From: an uncultured Muribaculaceae bacterium | GTDB taxonomy: Bacteria; Bacteroidota; Bacteroidia; Bacteroidales; Muribaculaceae | Assembly: GCA_910578395.1 (NCBI GenBank) | Contig: CAJTPZ010000006.1 | Coordinates: forward strand, 97,126-161,125 | Length of the DNA: 64,000 nt | Direction of reading: 5' to 3' | Shown here: in pieces, positions 19,201 through 27,455 of the stretch | Position numbering within the stretch: position 1 is the stretch's first letter | How the letters are laid out: each line of letters begins with the position of its first letter | The notes under the pieces: generated by a model | What the model was told of the DNA's origin: nothing | Databases searched by the model: none | What the model saw: only the letters and a program-made list of their open reading frames with translations | Position numbers and translations under genes: made by a program

Positions 19201-19538
19201 ACAGCTATTACCTCGTCGAGCATGGTCGCGTTTTCGTTCAGGGTGATCTCTACATTGTTCTGACCGTTGTAGGTGATTGTTTTAGAGTCATAACCGATGA
19301 ACGACACGACAATTTTCGCACCTTTTGAAATGTTTGTGAGTGTAAAATTGCCGTCGATGTCGGTCATCGTGCCCTTATCGGAGCCCGATATTACCACCGA
19401 TGCACCGGTCAATGGATCTTTGTTTTGATCCACTACGACACCTGTCATGGTGCCCGTCTGCGCTGTTGCAACGCTAATGCCCATAAGGGCAACAAGAAGC
19501 ATTACTGCCGCCTGTTTCAGAAATTGGCGTGTTGACAC
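16257..19538 (-). CDS. SusC/RagA-family TonB-linked outer-membrane transporter
   Basis: A 1093-residue TonB-dependent transporter. Signal peptide (about 1-26), CarboxypepD_reg-like domain (about 30-110, TGVVVDQNKDPLTGASV), plug domain with the SusC signature SRAANGVIMITTKKG at about 220-235, then the 22-strand barrel ending in GIQLTF with terminal phenylalanine. It imports glycans or peptides with energy from TonB. It forms the usual pair with the SusD-like gene downstream. No STN domain is present, so direct sigma/anti-sigma signalling is unlikely. Confidence 0.93.
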   Translation of the reverse strand: MSTRQFLKQAAVMLLVALMGISVATAQTGTMTGVVVDQNKDPLTGASVVISGSDKGTMTDIDGNFTLTNISKGAKIVVSFIGYDSKTITYNGQNNVEITLNENATMLDEVIAVAYGTSKKSTFTGAASTVKGNDIEKVHGTGFAEALQGMSAGVGVSTPAGNPGADTRIQIRGISSMSGKSDPLIIVDGMPYDGKLTQINQNDIENLSVLKDAAATSLYGSRAANGVIMITTKKGKTGNATVNVRAGWGTSDNAVKNPNKSSPYQQLENRWYAYFYDGYYEDGMTMQEAGDYASKYAQEQMRKTADSKGNPIYVSPFKYIDEPYVLHDGKGNPYMNPKTEIIWDREDWDPYMAAFSRKLRQEYSVDVSGSLAAGNTDYFFSGSYLDDGGYSMNQYYKRYTFRANVNTNIRDWWRAGGSVSYSASRQNTSGNSRALNFYTSLSGMYLRNEDNTDWIYSEKTGRRMYNYNKYTGSFFGIHPLNNGGDYWDNPNDESFSNNMGHIVTSNFYTEFKLPFNLKFRSALNIDNYYSRNMSYDSAVHGSDQLAPYGVTVKTNGGYAERYDLTQRSTTWNNVLSGEWKIGDKHSFNALLGQEWYQWDNHYEQSWGSGIMELGKYELSNTTKEFGVWGGRDSYALLSYFARAEYNFDQKYYASLSFREDGSSRFNPKKRWGSFWSAGASWRISKEDFFSQDSFINNLSIRASYGTTGNDKLVKRKDNGLDDGELLYAYQATYGADDLYLTSGLKPNTLAANDLRWEKNEQWNIGLDFSAWNFLNGSVEYYSRTSKDLLYYMQIPPSAQVGGITGYNTNLGDLRNSGIELTLSAKVYSDKDWFITIDGNLSTLKNEVTRLATDPFNFAGVACTYRMEKGSSLFDFIAPQYDGLNPETGKPGWLVKDGNGGWKRTEDTAGVTTDDYIKVGSAIPTLFGSITPTVQYKGIDLSAMFYYSYGSYMSDYSYKERTLNNVGIGMDWDLIQNRWRKPGDNNATMYGRWSARTNGNAKYSTAWVFKNDYWRVRNITLGYTLPKNITRKASIENLRVYFSATNPFTWGAAKNRKTDPETGISGNTYNGNDDYDTGVQGSRRIFMSGIQLTF

Positions 19539-19642
19539 AAGAATAGTGATTTTGAGGTTAATGATTAGGTTGTAGTTATTTTAAGGTCTTAGTCTGATGG
19601 CACTTTCCATTTGCCATCAGTAATTTCATGGTTCGTTTTTGC

Positions 19643-19650
19643 CAAAATTA
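19643..19650 (-). promoter_or_regulatory. Candidate -7 box TAATTTTG for the first susC/susD pair
   Basis: On the minus strand TAATTTTG fits TAnnTTTG and lies 105 bases before the susC start. No -33 TTTG at the expected distance, so this is tentative. Confidence 0.35.
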
Positions 19651-19706
19651 TACTTTATTTTATTTTTTATGTAGTTTTTGTGATGAAAAAAATTAAATTG
19701 AAATAT

Positions 19707-19720
19707 GGGGTGGGGGGGGG
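19707..19720 (+). repeat. G-tract (G4, T, G9) in the susC upstream region
   Basis: Four Gs, one T and nine Gs lie inside the 357-base divergent gap between the susC start (19538) and the CvfB-like gene (19896). The rest of the gap is AT-rich. Such homopolymers can slip in replication or fold into structured DNA; neither is shown. Confidence 0.8.
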
Positions 19721-19846
19721 TAATTGCTTGTAATATAGAAGATTATGTTAGGACTAAAATGTATATTGTTTTGGGCGTTATTTGTTGTCGGGATGTAATG
19801 CTAAAAACATTTTTATAGTAAATTCAGATAAATCAACCCTAAGGTG

Positions 19847-19854
19847 TATCTTTG
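19847..19854 (+). promoter_or_regulatory. -7 box TATCTTTG of the CvfB-like gene
   Basis: Exact -7 consensus, 41 bases before the ATG at 19896. The -33 element is not clear. Confidence 0.6.
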
Positions 19855-19895
19855 TTGTTATATGTTATAACATGCTGTTTAAATAAATTACTTAT

Positions 19896-20756
19896 ATGGT
19901 AAATATCGGGCAGTACAACCGTCTGAAGGTTGTAAAAAAAGTTGATTTCGGGGTTTATCTCGACGGAAGCAATGGTGTAGAGATACTTCTTCCTGAAAAA
20001 TATGTAGATTCTTCGGTGAATATCGGAGATGAACTTGATGTTTTTGTATATACCGACAGTGAGGACCGTCTGATCGCTACGACAGATCGACCATACGCAA
20101 TGGTAGGGCAGTTTGCTTTCTTGCAGGTGTCGCAGGTCAATGAGGTCGGTGCGTTTCTCGACTGGGGCATCTCAGGCAAGGATCTTCTTGTACCTTTTAA
20201 TGAACAGAAATGCCGTATGTTGCGAGGTGGCATATATCCTGTTTATGTCTATCTCGACATGGTGACTAAGAGAGTGGCGGCATCGACAAAGCTTGATAAG
20301 TTTCTTGGTAACACGATACCAACGTATAAGAGGGGTGACAATGTGAAGGCTCTTGTGTTGCGTCATGAAGATCCGGGATTCCGTGTTATCGTAGATAACC
20401 TTTTCAAAGGAATAATATATGACAGTGATCTTTATGGCAAAATAGAGATAGGGGAGACTATTGACGCTCATGTGAAGCAGGTGCGACCTGACGGTAAGAT
20501 TGATTTGAGTCCGGGGCCGGATGCCGCATCGCGTGTGAGGACTTTGGCTGAGAAGATCTATTATCTTGCTGATGCCGCTAATGGAACAATACCGTTGTCT
20601 GACGCTTCGAGTCCCGAGCAGATCAAATCAATGCTTCAATGCAGTAAAAAGGATTTCAAGAAGGCTGTGGGCTTTCTTCTTAAAAACGGTATAGTTTCGC
20701 AGGGTGAGGGGCGCCTTGAAATAATAGCGGCATGGGCCGAAAAAGCAGGTAAATAA
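19896..20756 (+). CDS. S1-type RNA-binding protein (CvfB-like)
   Basis: A 286-residue protein made of tandem S1-like OB folds and a C-terminal winged helix, the architecture of CvfB. Blocks: MVNIGQYNRLKVVKKVDFG (first fold), FAFLQVSQVNEVGAFLDWG (second), NVKALVLRHEDPGFRVIVD with IDAHVKQVRPDGKIDLS (third), and a helical C-terminus (KDFKKAVGFLLKNGIV) typical of the CvfB winged helix. CvfB binds RNA; the cellular role in this phylum is unknown. It heads a run of four plus-strand genes with short spacers. Confidence 0.85.
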   Translation: MVNIGQYNRLKVVKKVDFGVYLDGSNGVEILLPEKYVDSSVNIGDELDVFVYTDSEDRLIATTDRPYAMVGQFAFLQVSQVNEVGAFLDWGISGKDLLVPFNEQKCRMLRGGIYPVYVYLDMVTKRVAASTKLDKFLGNTIPTYKRGDNVKALVLRHEDPGFRVIVDNLFKGIIYDSDLYGKIEIGETIDAHVKQVRPDGKIDLSPGPDAASRVRTLAEKIYYLADAANGTIPLSDASSPEQIKSMLQCSKKDFKKAVGFLLKNGIVSQGEGRLEIIAAWAEKAGK

Positions 20757-20781
20757 ATAAGTAACCAGAACTTATAGGTTG

Positions 20782-21900
20782 ATGGCAAAAGCAAAAGCAA
20801 AAGTAGGAGACAGGGTAAGATTTCTCAACGCTGTTGGTGGCGGAGTTGTCGCACGTGTCGACGGCGGAATGATATATGTGGAAGATGAGGACGGGTTTCT
20901 GACGCCGGCATTTGACAAAGAGTGTGTAGTGGTGGCTGAAGCCGGATCGCAGCAATCTGCGCGTCGGTGTGATGAGGCTGCTATGGATATTGTTTCCGCT
21001 TCTTCGCCGGCACCTGTAGTGCCTGTTCCTAACGTCCCGGACAAGCCAGAGGAAAAATTCAAAGAGACACCCGAAGGGGAGAAACTTAACATAACTCTTG
21101 CATTTGAGCCGCTGGATATACGTCAGCTTTCATCGACGACATGGGATGTGGTGCTGGTGAATGATTCCAATTATTATCTGTCGGTATCGCTGCTTTGCCG
21201 TGGAGCCGGTGACGAAAGCTGGACTTTTTTGCGTGCGACATCGGTGGAGCCGGCCACTCAGGTGCGCCTTGCCGAACTTGACAGTACGGATATTCCGGCA
21301 CTTGATTTTGTGGCAATACAATATATAGCATACAAGACAGAGCGTAGCTTCTCAATGAAGCAGCCGGCATCGGTAGAGCTGAAAATTGACACGACCAAAT
21401 TCTTTAAGCTTCATTGTTATAAGGACAATCCTTACTTTGACAACGATGTGATCGCTCATGAGATCGTACAGGATGACGTGCCTGCCGGAAAAAAGAAGGT
21501 GGATGTAAATCCTGCTAATCTGCGCCGGTCGATGCTTGCATCGAAAAAAGCCGCTGATATGCGTCCTGAGCGTAAACCTTTGATGAAACGTCAGCGTCAC
21601 CGCGACACGGACCCTACCAAGGAGCTTGTGGTGGATCTGCATATAACGGAATTAGTTGACAATGTGCGGGGGCTTTCTCCCGCCGACATGCTTAACCGCC
21701 AGATCGATGAGTTTCGGGAGGTCATGGATGCCAATCTCCGCAACAAAGGACGTAAGATAATATTCATTCACGGAAAGGGCGAAGGTGTTTTAAGGGGGGC
21801 GTTGATCAAGGAGCTTACCCACCGTTACAAAGGACATGATGTGCAGGATGCATCTTTTCGTGAATACGGCTATGGTGCCACTCAGGTAATCATAAGATGA
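20782..21900 (+). CDS. DUF2027/Smr-domain protein
   Basis: 372 residues. The N-terminal part (KVGDRVRFLNAVGGGVVARV) is the DUF2027 beta domain, the middle is a second beta domain (about 95-210), and the C-terminal 80 residues form a Smr domain with the motifs DLHI (VVDLHITEL) and HGKG (FIHGKGEGVLRG). Smr domains act as nucleases in repair or ribosome rescue in other organisms; the target here is unknown. The ATG at 20782 is taken instead of the TTG at 20779. The stop codon overlaps the next gene's ATG by four bases (ATGA), indicating translational coupling. Confidence 0.87.
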   Translation: MAKAKAKVGDRVRFLNAVGGGVVARVDGGMIYVEDEDGFLTPAFDKECVVVAEAGSQQSARRCDEAAMDIVSASSPAPVVPVPNVPDKPEEKFKETPEGEKLNITLAFEPLDIRQLSSTTWDVVLVNDSNYYLSVSLLCRGAGDESWTFLRATSVEPATQVRLAELDSTDIPALDFVAIQYIAYKTERSFSMKQPASVELKIDTTKFFKLHCYKDNPYFDNDVIAHEIVQDDVPAGKKKVDVNPANLRRSMLASKKAADMRPERKPLMKRQRHRDTDPTKELVVDLHITELVDNVRGLSPADMLNRQIDEFREVMDANLRNKGRKIIFIHGKGEGVLRGALIKELTHRYKGHDVQDASFREYGYGATQVIIR

Positions 21901-22685
21901 TAATCTGTTTTTCCGGTACAGGCAATAGTGCCGCGGTAGCCTCACGCCTGTCGGTGTTGCTTGACGATGAGTCATTGGTGTTGCTGCGCGGTGAGGTTCT
22001 GATAGGAGAGAAACCTGCTCTTACTCTAAAGGGAGAGAGGATCATCTGGGTATTTCCGACCTACAGCTGGGGTGTGCCTCCGGTAGTCGCTGATTTTATC
22101 AGGCGAGTGGAAATAGCGGGGGCCGACAATGTGCCGCATTTCATGGTGACGACATGTGGTGATGACATAGGCCGGACCGATCGCATGTGGCAACTTCTGA
22201 TCGGAATGCGTGGCTGGAGCACGGCCGGACGCTGGTCGGTGCGTATGCCGAATACCTATGTGTGCATGAAGGGGTTTGACGTTGATTCCAAGAGAGTAGA
22301 GCGTGAGAAACTTGGAGCCATGCCGTCGCGTGTAGCCGATATAGCCGGGGCAATAATTGGCCGACCGTATGCAGTGGATGTCGAGACCGGTAGCTGGGCT
22401 TGGATCAAGACAAAGTTGATTTATCCGTGGTTCAGAAGATACGCTATGTCATCAAAGCCGTTTCGTGTATCGGATGCATGTATCGGATGCGGGGCGTGTG
22501 AACGTGGATGCCCGACAGAGAATATCAGGCTTAATGCCGGAACAAAGCGTCCTGAGTGGGATGACAACTGTGCGTTGTGTCTGCATTGTTATCACTATTG
22601 CCCTACAAATGCGATAGCTTATGGAAAAAACACCGGAGGCAAGGGACAGTACCGCTGTCCTGACGACGCACACGTTCAGGGTTGA
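21897..22685 (+). CDS. EFR1-family flavodoxin/ferredoxin protein
   Basis: 262 residues with an N-terminal flavodoxin-like domain that starts directly with the phosphate loop FSGTGNSAAVA, and two 4Fe-4S motifs at about 195-235: CIGCGACERGCP (C-x2-C-x2-C-x3-C) and CALCLHCYHYCP (same spacing). This is the EFR1 layout, an electron carrier whose partner enzyme is generally unknown. It overlaps the Smr gene by 4 bases and the next membrane protein gene by 65 bases. Confidence 0.85.
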   Translation: MIICFSGTGNSAAVASRLSVLLDDESLVLLRGEVLIGEKPALTLKGERIIWVFPTYSWGVPPVVADFIRRVEIAGADNVPHFMVTTCGDDIGRTDRMWQLLIGMRGWSTAGRWSVRMPNTYVCMKGFDVDSKRVEREKLGAMPSRVADIAGAIIGRPYAVDVETGSWAWIKTKLIYPWFRRYAMSSKPFRVSDACIGCGACERGCPTENIRLNAGTKRPEWDDNCALCLHCYHYCPTNAIAYGKNTGGKGQYRCPDDAHVQG

Positions 22686-23145
22686 GCTTGGCTCGATCAA
22701 CAATGTAGCCGTCAGCAGTCTTGTTGCGCGATGGTGGTGGAGTGCCTTGTTGCCGGTATTGGTGTTTCTCTTTATTGGGTTATATGTAGATATCAGGTGG
22801 TTGTTTCTTATACCTATATTTGCATGTCTGATTATTCCGTTTGCAGGAGTATTGGCGTTTATGGCACAGACCGCCGACGCGCGTCTTGCGCAGTCGACGC
22901 GTCCGCATTATGTGGTCATATCGGATAATGGCATAGATGTCGTGCCTGTTGCCGACGATATGCCTAAAGACTCCCGGATGCCTTACAGTATCGCGGCAGA
23001 AGAGGTTGCCGACACATCGATTTCAGGTAGAAATATTGTGGTACACATGTATGACCGGTCTTTTATGCTTATTCCGCTTGATGCCGCTGACGACCGTATG
23101 GCACTTATCGATGCTGTCGACTCGCTTGTAAAAACTCAGGAATAG
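22621..23145 (+). CDS. Small two-helix membrane protein of unknown function
   Basis: I do not recognise a named family. The 174-residue frame has two membrane helices (about 37-55 and 58-80) followed by a soluble C-terminal part of about 90 residues with alternating strands (YVVISDNGIDVVP, NIVVHMYDRSFMLIP). This layout resembles YcxB-like proteins. The ATG at 22621 overlaps the EFR1 gene by 65 bases; a later start is possible, but the helices require a start before about 22720. It ends the four-gene run, just before a strong hairpin. Confidence 0.65.
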   Translation: MEKTPEARDSTAVLTTHTFRVELGSINNVAVSSLVARWWWSALLPVLVFLFIGLYVDIRWLFLIPIFACLIIPFAGVLAFMAQTADARLAQSTRPHYVVISDNGIDVVPVADDMPKDSRMPYSIAAEEVADTSISGRNIVVHMYDRSFMLIPLDAADDRMALIDAVDSLVKTQE

Positions 23146-23162
23146 TGGATGGATATAAATAT

Positions 23163-23197
23163 AAAAACAGGCAGGAATCCGATTCCTGCCTGTTTTT
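23163..23197. terminator. Bidirectional intrinsic terminator
   Basis: A perfect 16-bp stem (AAAAACAGGCAGGAAT against its complement) with a 3-base loop. The A-run and T-run at its two ends serve as T tails on either strand, so it ends both the plus-strand run and the minus-strand coiled-coil gene. Confidence 0.88.
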
Positions 23198-23218
23198 ATA
23201 TTGGTTTTGAAAATATAT

Positions 23219-24139
23219 TTATTTTTTCATCGTGAATGAGCGCGAGGCAAGACGATAGTTGTCGGCAAACAGTTCGACCATGTATTCTCCAGGGTTGAGT
23301 GCTGTGTTCACGTCCCAGTATATCTTGACGCCTCCGATTTCTTCACCGGCATATTCGATGGTTTTCTTTGCCGTACATGGAAGGGTCGCGCCTTCAAATT
23401 CAAATGTACCATTGTTGCCAAGCAATGTGCCCTCGGGGCTTGTAATACGCAAATATATCACCTTCTCGCCTACAGGAGTGGAATTGTTCTGCGGAATGGT
23501 AAATGTCACCATGAGTTGGCGTGCTTTGGTGATATTCTTTTCATTTTTGCCATTCTTTTTCAAACCGACAAGGTTGAGTCCGGTGACATTGAGCTTCTCG
23601 GCGAGAACCATACGCTCGGATAGCTGCTCGTTTTTCTTTGATTCGGTAGCTACACGGGCCGAGAGCTGCTGGTTGCGGTTTTTGATCAGAGCGTTTTCGT
23701 CGCGCAGAGCTGCATTTTCTTTGCCGAGAGAGTCTATTTGAGCCACGTAGTGGCGTAGAATGCCTTTAAGTGTTGAGATCTCGCTTTCGAGCTGCTTGAT
23801 GCGTTTGGCGTTTTTGGTTTTCTCGTTGTTCAGTTCCTGAAGAAGTTTCTCGACTTTGGCTCGTGCGGCAGTGTACTTCTCTACGAGTGAGTCGTTCTGT
23901 AGAAGCATCGACTGGTTTTCATATTGCGCGAACTCATGATTCAGGGTCTCATACTCGTTGGATAGTGCAAGCTGGTCGTTGGAAAGCTGAAGCTGCTCAT
24001 TGTCGAGTTCCAGCTGTCTCATTTTGCTTGTTGTCATTGTCGTGAGAACAACGATAGCCACTACGGCCAGCGCAAGAGCCATGCCGAGGATAATTGTAAG
24101 ACGGAGCTTTTTAAGCTTATCTTTTTCTTCTGCGTCCAT
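23219..24139 (-). CDS. Membrane-anchored coiled-coil protein, unknown function
   Basis: 306 residues: a charged N-terminus, one membrane helix (about 14-34), a long coiled coil (about 36-185, rich in L, E, Q, N heptads) and a C-terminal beta domain of about 110 residues (FTIPQNNSTPVGEKVIYLRI to the end). It would be a periplasmic rod anchored in the inner membrane. Similar coiled-coil/beta proteins occur in Bacteroidetes without known function. It lies 28 bases downstream of the fucosidase gene and could share its transcript. Confidence 0.7.
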   Translation of the reverse strand: MDAEEKDKLKKLRLTIILGMALALAVVAIVVLTTMTTSKMRQLELDNEQLQLSNDQLALSNEYETLNHEFAQYENQSMLLQNDSLVEKYTAARAKVEKLLQELNNEKTKNAKRIKQLESEISTLKGILRHYVAQIDSLGKENAALRDENALIKNRNQQLSARVATESKKNEQLSERMVLAEKLNVTGLNLVGLKKNGKNEKNITKARQLMVTFTIPQNNSTPVGEKVIYLRITSPEGTLLGNNGTFEFEGATLPCTAKKTIEYAGEEIGGVKIYWDVNTALNPGEYMVELFADNYRLASRSFTMKK

Positions 24140-24167
24140 GTCGTGTTGTTTCGGTTATTTCAGTTGC

Positions 24168-25496
24168 TTATATTTCGTTTTGGAATGTAAGTTGAACTAC
24201 CATGTCGATCACTTCGTGCGGTTTGGACCCCGGTTTTAGAATTATGCCGTCGGGAGTCTGGCTGAACGGGACTTTCCTGCCGTCGACAAAAACTCTGGCA
24301 TCTTTGAGCTTGTTTCCGGTATAGGGAATAAACACAGGGCCTTCGATATTGTCGAGTATATGCACAAACATGGTTTTGCCGCGGTGGGTGGTGACTCCCC
24401 ATTCGTGTGCTCCCACAACATTTGATCTCACTCCTTTGACAGTTGTGCCGTAAGTCTGCATCCATTCGCCCATTGCTTTGAGAATGTCGATCGACTCGGC
24501 CGGCAGTGTTCCGTTGGGGCGGGGACCTATGTTGAGAAGAAGGTTGGCGTTTTTGCCGGCAGTCTCAACAAGAAGGCGGATAAGAGATTCGGGTGATTTC
24601 CAATCGCGATCAGTGGGGTGATATCCCCATGTGCCGTTCATGGTCTGGCATGTCTCGAGCGGTAGCTGGCTTACTTCTTGACCGGAGTATCCGGCAAAGT
24701 TCTCGCCAGGTTTGTCGCGCTCAAAAAGCTGTATGTCTTCTCCTGGAAATGGCGTGAGGTGATGGTTTGAGCCGACAAGACATCCAGGTTGCAGGAAGTG
24801 TATGAGTTCATATTGATGCTTCAGATTCCATATATTTGCTGTCTCATCATTATCTTTTCCTTTCTTTTCCCAGACACCATCGTACCATATAGCGCCTATA
24901 GGGCCGTAGTTGGTCAGGAGTTCGGTAAGCTGGGCGTCCATGAAGTTCATGTAATCCTCCCACTTGCCACCGAGTTTTCTGCCTGTTTTGCGCCCTGTGC
25001 TACCGAGAGGCGTGTAGTCGTCACGACTCCAGTCAACCTGCGAGTAATAAAAATGAAGTTTCAGGCCATGGCGTGCGCATGCGTCGGACAGTTCCTTGAT
25101 TATGTCACGTTTAAATGGTGTGGCATCGACAATGTTATAATCCGATGCTTTTGTGCCAAACATCGAGAACCCGTCGTGATGGCGCGTTGTGATTGTGATG
25201 TATCCGGCTCCGGCATTCTTGAATGCCTTGACCCATTGGTCGGCGTTGAATTGCGACGGGCAGAATCCGGAAGCGAGGTTCTGGTATTCATCGAGCGGTA
25301 GCTGCAGTGTCTCCATGGCCCATTCGCCTTGTCCGAGCATGGAGTAGATGCCCCAGTGAAGGAAGATGCCGAACCCGTGGTCTCGGAATTCTTCCCGTGC
25401 TTTCAGGTTCTCTTCGGAGGGATTATACTCCCATGCCATTGCTCCTGATATGCCGGCGATAGCAGCAACGGCCAATGTGATGAATTTTCTGAACAT
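24168..25496 (-). CDS. GH29 alpha-L-fucosidase, exported
   Basis: 442 residues. A signal peptide (about 1-21, AVAAIAGISGAMAW) is followed by the GH29 catalytic barrel: FGIFLHWGIYSMLGQGEWAM at about 42-60, KNAGAGYITITTRHHDGFSM, and GAIWYDGVWEKKG, where the aspartate fits the retaining nucleophile position. GH29 enzymes remove terminal alpha-L-fucose from host or plant glycans. It belongs to the glycan locus with GH43, SusC and SusD, but a terminator and its own -7 box separate it from susD. Confidence 0.9.
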   Translation of the reverse strand: MFRKFITLAVAAIAGISGAMAWEYNPSEENLKAREEFRDHGFGIFLHWGIYSMLGQGEWAMETLQLPLDEYQNLASGFCPSQFNADQWVKAFKNAGAGYITITTRHHDGFSMFGTKASDYNIVDATPFKRDIIKELSDACARHGLKLHFYYSQVDWSRDDYTPLGSTGRKTGRKLGGKWEDYMNFMDAQLTELLTNYGPIGAIWYDGVWEKKGKDNDETANIWNLKHQYELIHFLQPGCLVGSNHHLTPFPGEDIQLFERDKPGENFAGYSGQEVSQLPLETCQTMNGTWGYHPTDRDWKSPESLIRLLVETAGKNANLLLNIGPRPNGTLPAESIDILKAMGEWMQTYGTTVKGVRSNVVGAHEWGVTTHRGKTMFVHILDNIEGPVFIPYTGNKLKDARVFVDGRKVPFSQTPDGIILKPGSKPHEVIDMVVQLTFQNEI

Positions 25497-25534
25497 GTAC
25501 TGAAAAGAGAGATGTTAAGGTTTATATCTGTAGG

Positions 25535-25542
25535 CAAAGATA
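25535..25542 (-). promoter_or_regulatory. -7 box TATCTTTG of the fucosidase gene
   Basis: Exact -7 consensus on the minus strand, 39 bases before the fucosidase start codon and downstream of the susD terminator. It suggests that fucosidase and the coiled-coil gene can be expressed apart from susCD. Confidence 0.55.
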
Positions 25543-25576
25543 ATCAAAATTAATTTGACAAGCGATTATAAAAAGT

Positions 25577-25604
25577 AGAGACTGCACCCAAAGGTGCAGT
25601 CTCT
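25577..25604 (-). terminator. Intrinsic terminator after the second susD
   Basis: AGAGACTGCACC pairs perfectly with GGTGCAGTCTCT (12 bp, 4-base loop), followed on the minus strand by ACTTTTTATAA. It begins 24 bases after the susD stop codon. Confidence 0.85.
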
Positions 25605-25628
25605 TGATTTACGGTTACATAAGCATGA

Positions 25629-27425
25629 TTATAGCCATTCAGGACTCTGCTTCATGTTGGGATTGATCTGTATTTCCTTTTCAGGTATCGGCCATGTGTA
25701 ATAGGAGTCACCGCCGTCGTAGTAACGGTAAGTAGGGGTGCCCCAGCACTGACGCATTCCGTTCATCTGGCCTTGGTTGTCGGTGTAGAATTTCTTTTCA
25801 CGCCATGTGCGCCAACGTATTTCATTGAAATAGTTGCTTTCTTCTCCACCAAGTTCGAAATAATGCTCGTTGCGTATGCGACGGCGCATGTCGTCCTGCC
25901 CGTTGACTCTTGTGGCAGCGTTGGAGTTGAGCTCCTGTGCTCCTGCACGACGGCGCAGTTCATTTACTTTGCCTACGGCACCCTGAACGTCGCCAAGCTC
26001 GTTGAGACATTCGGCCCAGTCGAGAAGCACTTCGGCATAGCGTATCACCGGCACGTCGATGTAGTTGTAGTATTTGGTTCCTTCTACGCCTTCATTCACA
26101 AATTTACGCATCGTGTAGTAGAACATGGCGGCTATATCGGTCTTGTAGTCGCCGATCGCAACGTCGCGGAACGGGAAGCGCATAGTGAACTCTTCGGCTA
26201 CACCGCGCACACCTCCAAGGAACTGGTCATAGGGAGTGACAACCGTCATGTTGAGTCGGGGATCACGGTTGGCATAGGCAGCACGAATGCGTGCTTCGTT
26301 GCCTGAAGGCAGGTATTTGCTCATGTCGGCACCTGCAGCTTCGGCAGCCTCGTATTCTGCTTCGGTGATGTTGTCGCGAAGGAAGAATACACGACGCGCC
26401 TGTGTGGACATGCTGTTGTAGCCCGGAATATAGTCGTCCCAGTCAAATTCCGAGCCGTCAGCGTTTTCAAACAGATCTACAAATGAAGGATTGACAATGA
26501 AGTTGGTCCATCCTTCACCACCGCCCTGCACACGGTTTCCGAACGCACGGTTTAGCGCGTTGCCATAAGTGACTTCCGGTGTGAAGCACACTGAAAAGAT
26601 CATCTCGTCGCAGTCTTCCTGAGCTTCTTTGAGCACATTTTTGAATGCTATTCCGCCTCCGGTAGTGTATAGCTGGTGACCGCACTCTTTTACTTTCTGG
26701 AAGTCATCGGCAGCCTTCTGCCACTCTTTTTTCCACATGTATACCTTTCCGCGGAGAGCGTAGGCACAGCTTTTTGTTATGTGTCCCCATTCAGCGGATC
26801 CTTGCGGATGCTTGTTGGGCAGATCCGGATTTTCGATGCATGAATTGAGGTCCTTGATAATTTCGTCCCATACCTGATCGGCGGTAAGGCGGCTCAGGTG
26901 TGCGTCGGCAGGTGACTTTATGTCTTCACGCACATATGGCACACCTTGGAAAAGCACATTGAGCTGGTAGTGGAAAAAGGCTCTGATGAACACACACTCC
27001 GATATGAGCCGCGAGCGTTTGGTCTCATCCATGCCTGGCACTTTAGGAAGTCCGTTTACAGCGGAGTTCGCTTTTATGGCGTACTCATAGTAGGCTGACC
27101 ATGCACTGCTTATATATCCGTCGGTCGAGGTTGTGCGTCCATAAGTGTGATTGAAGTCGGTCCAGTTGGCATCACGGTCGATCACACTTGAGAACGGCTG
27201 GTAAAGCAGGTTCCAGGATTCCTGATATTTGTACTGTAGTCCGCGATAGGCACCGTTGGCAACCTGAGCTGCCATTGTAGGACTGTTCCATACCGATGAC
27301 TCCGATGGTTCATTGGAAGGCTCAAGATCCATGTTGACACAGCCTGTGGTCATGGCTCCTGTTGCGACAGCAGCGGCCATGAGACGCAGGGTATGCTTAA
27401 CTATATTTGATTTTGTATTGTTCAT
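25629..27425 (-). CDS. SusD/RagB-family glycan-binding lipoprotein
   Basis: 598 residues with signal peptide and lipobox TTGCV (lipidated cysteine at about 29). It has the N-terminal SusD-like TPR region (NGAYRGLQYKYQ onward) and the C-terminal RagB/SusD domain with R-x-E-x3-E-LGGE (IRNEHYFELGGEE). It pairs with the SusC-like transporter encoded 30 bases upstream. The neighbouring GH43 and GH29 genes suggest a decorated plant or host glycan that carries fucose. Confidence 0.92.
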   Translation of the reverse strand: MNNTKSNIVKHTLRLMAAAVATGAMTTGCVNMDLEPSNEPSESSVWNSPTMAAQVANGAYRGLQYKYQESWNLLYQPFSSVIDRDANWTDFNHTYGRTTSTDGYISSAWSAYYEYAIKANSAVNGLPKVPGMDETKRSRLISECVFIRAFFHYQLNVLFQGVPYVREDIKSPADAHLSRLTADQVWDEIIKDLNSCIENPDLPNKHPQGSAEWGHITKSCAYALRGKVYMWKKEWQKAADDFQKVKECGHQLYTTGGGIAFKNVLKEAQEDCDEMIFSVCFTPEVTYGNALNRAFGNRVQGGGEGWTNFIVNPSFVDLFENADGSEFDWDDYIPGYNSMSTQARRVFFLRDNITEAEYEAAEAAGADMSKYLPSGNEARIRAAYANRDPRLNMTVVTPYDQFLGGVRGVAEEFTMRFPFRDVAIGDYKTDIAAMFYYTMRKFVNEGVEGTKYYNYIDVPVIRYAEVLLDWAECLNELGDVQGAVGKVNELRRRAGAQELNSNAATRVNGQDDMRRRIRNEHYFELGGEESNYFNEIRWRTWREKKFYTDNQGQMNGMRQCWGTPTYRYYDGGDSYYTWPIPEKEIQINPNMKQSPEWL

Positions 27426-27455
27426 GAATTGCTTTGTTGACTGTTTGACACGTTT

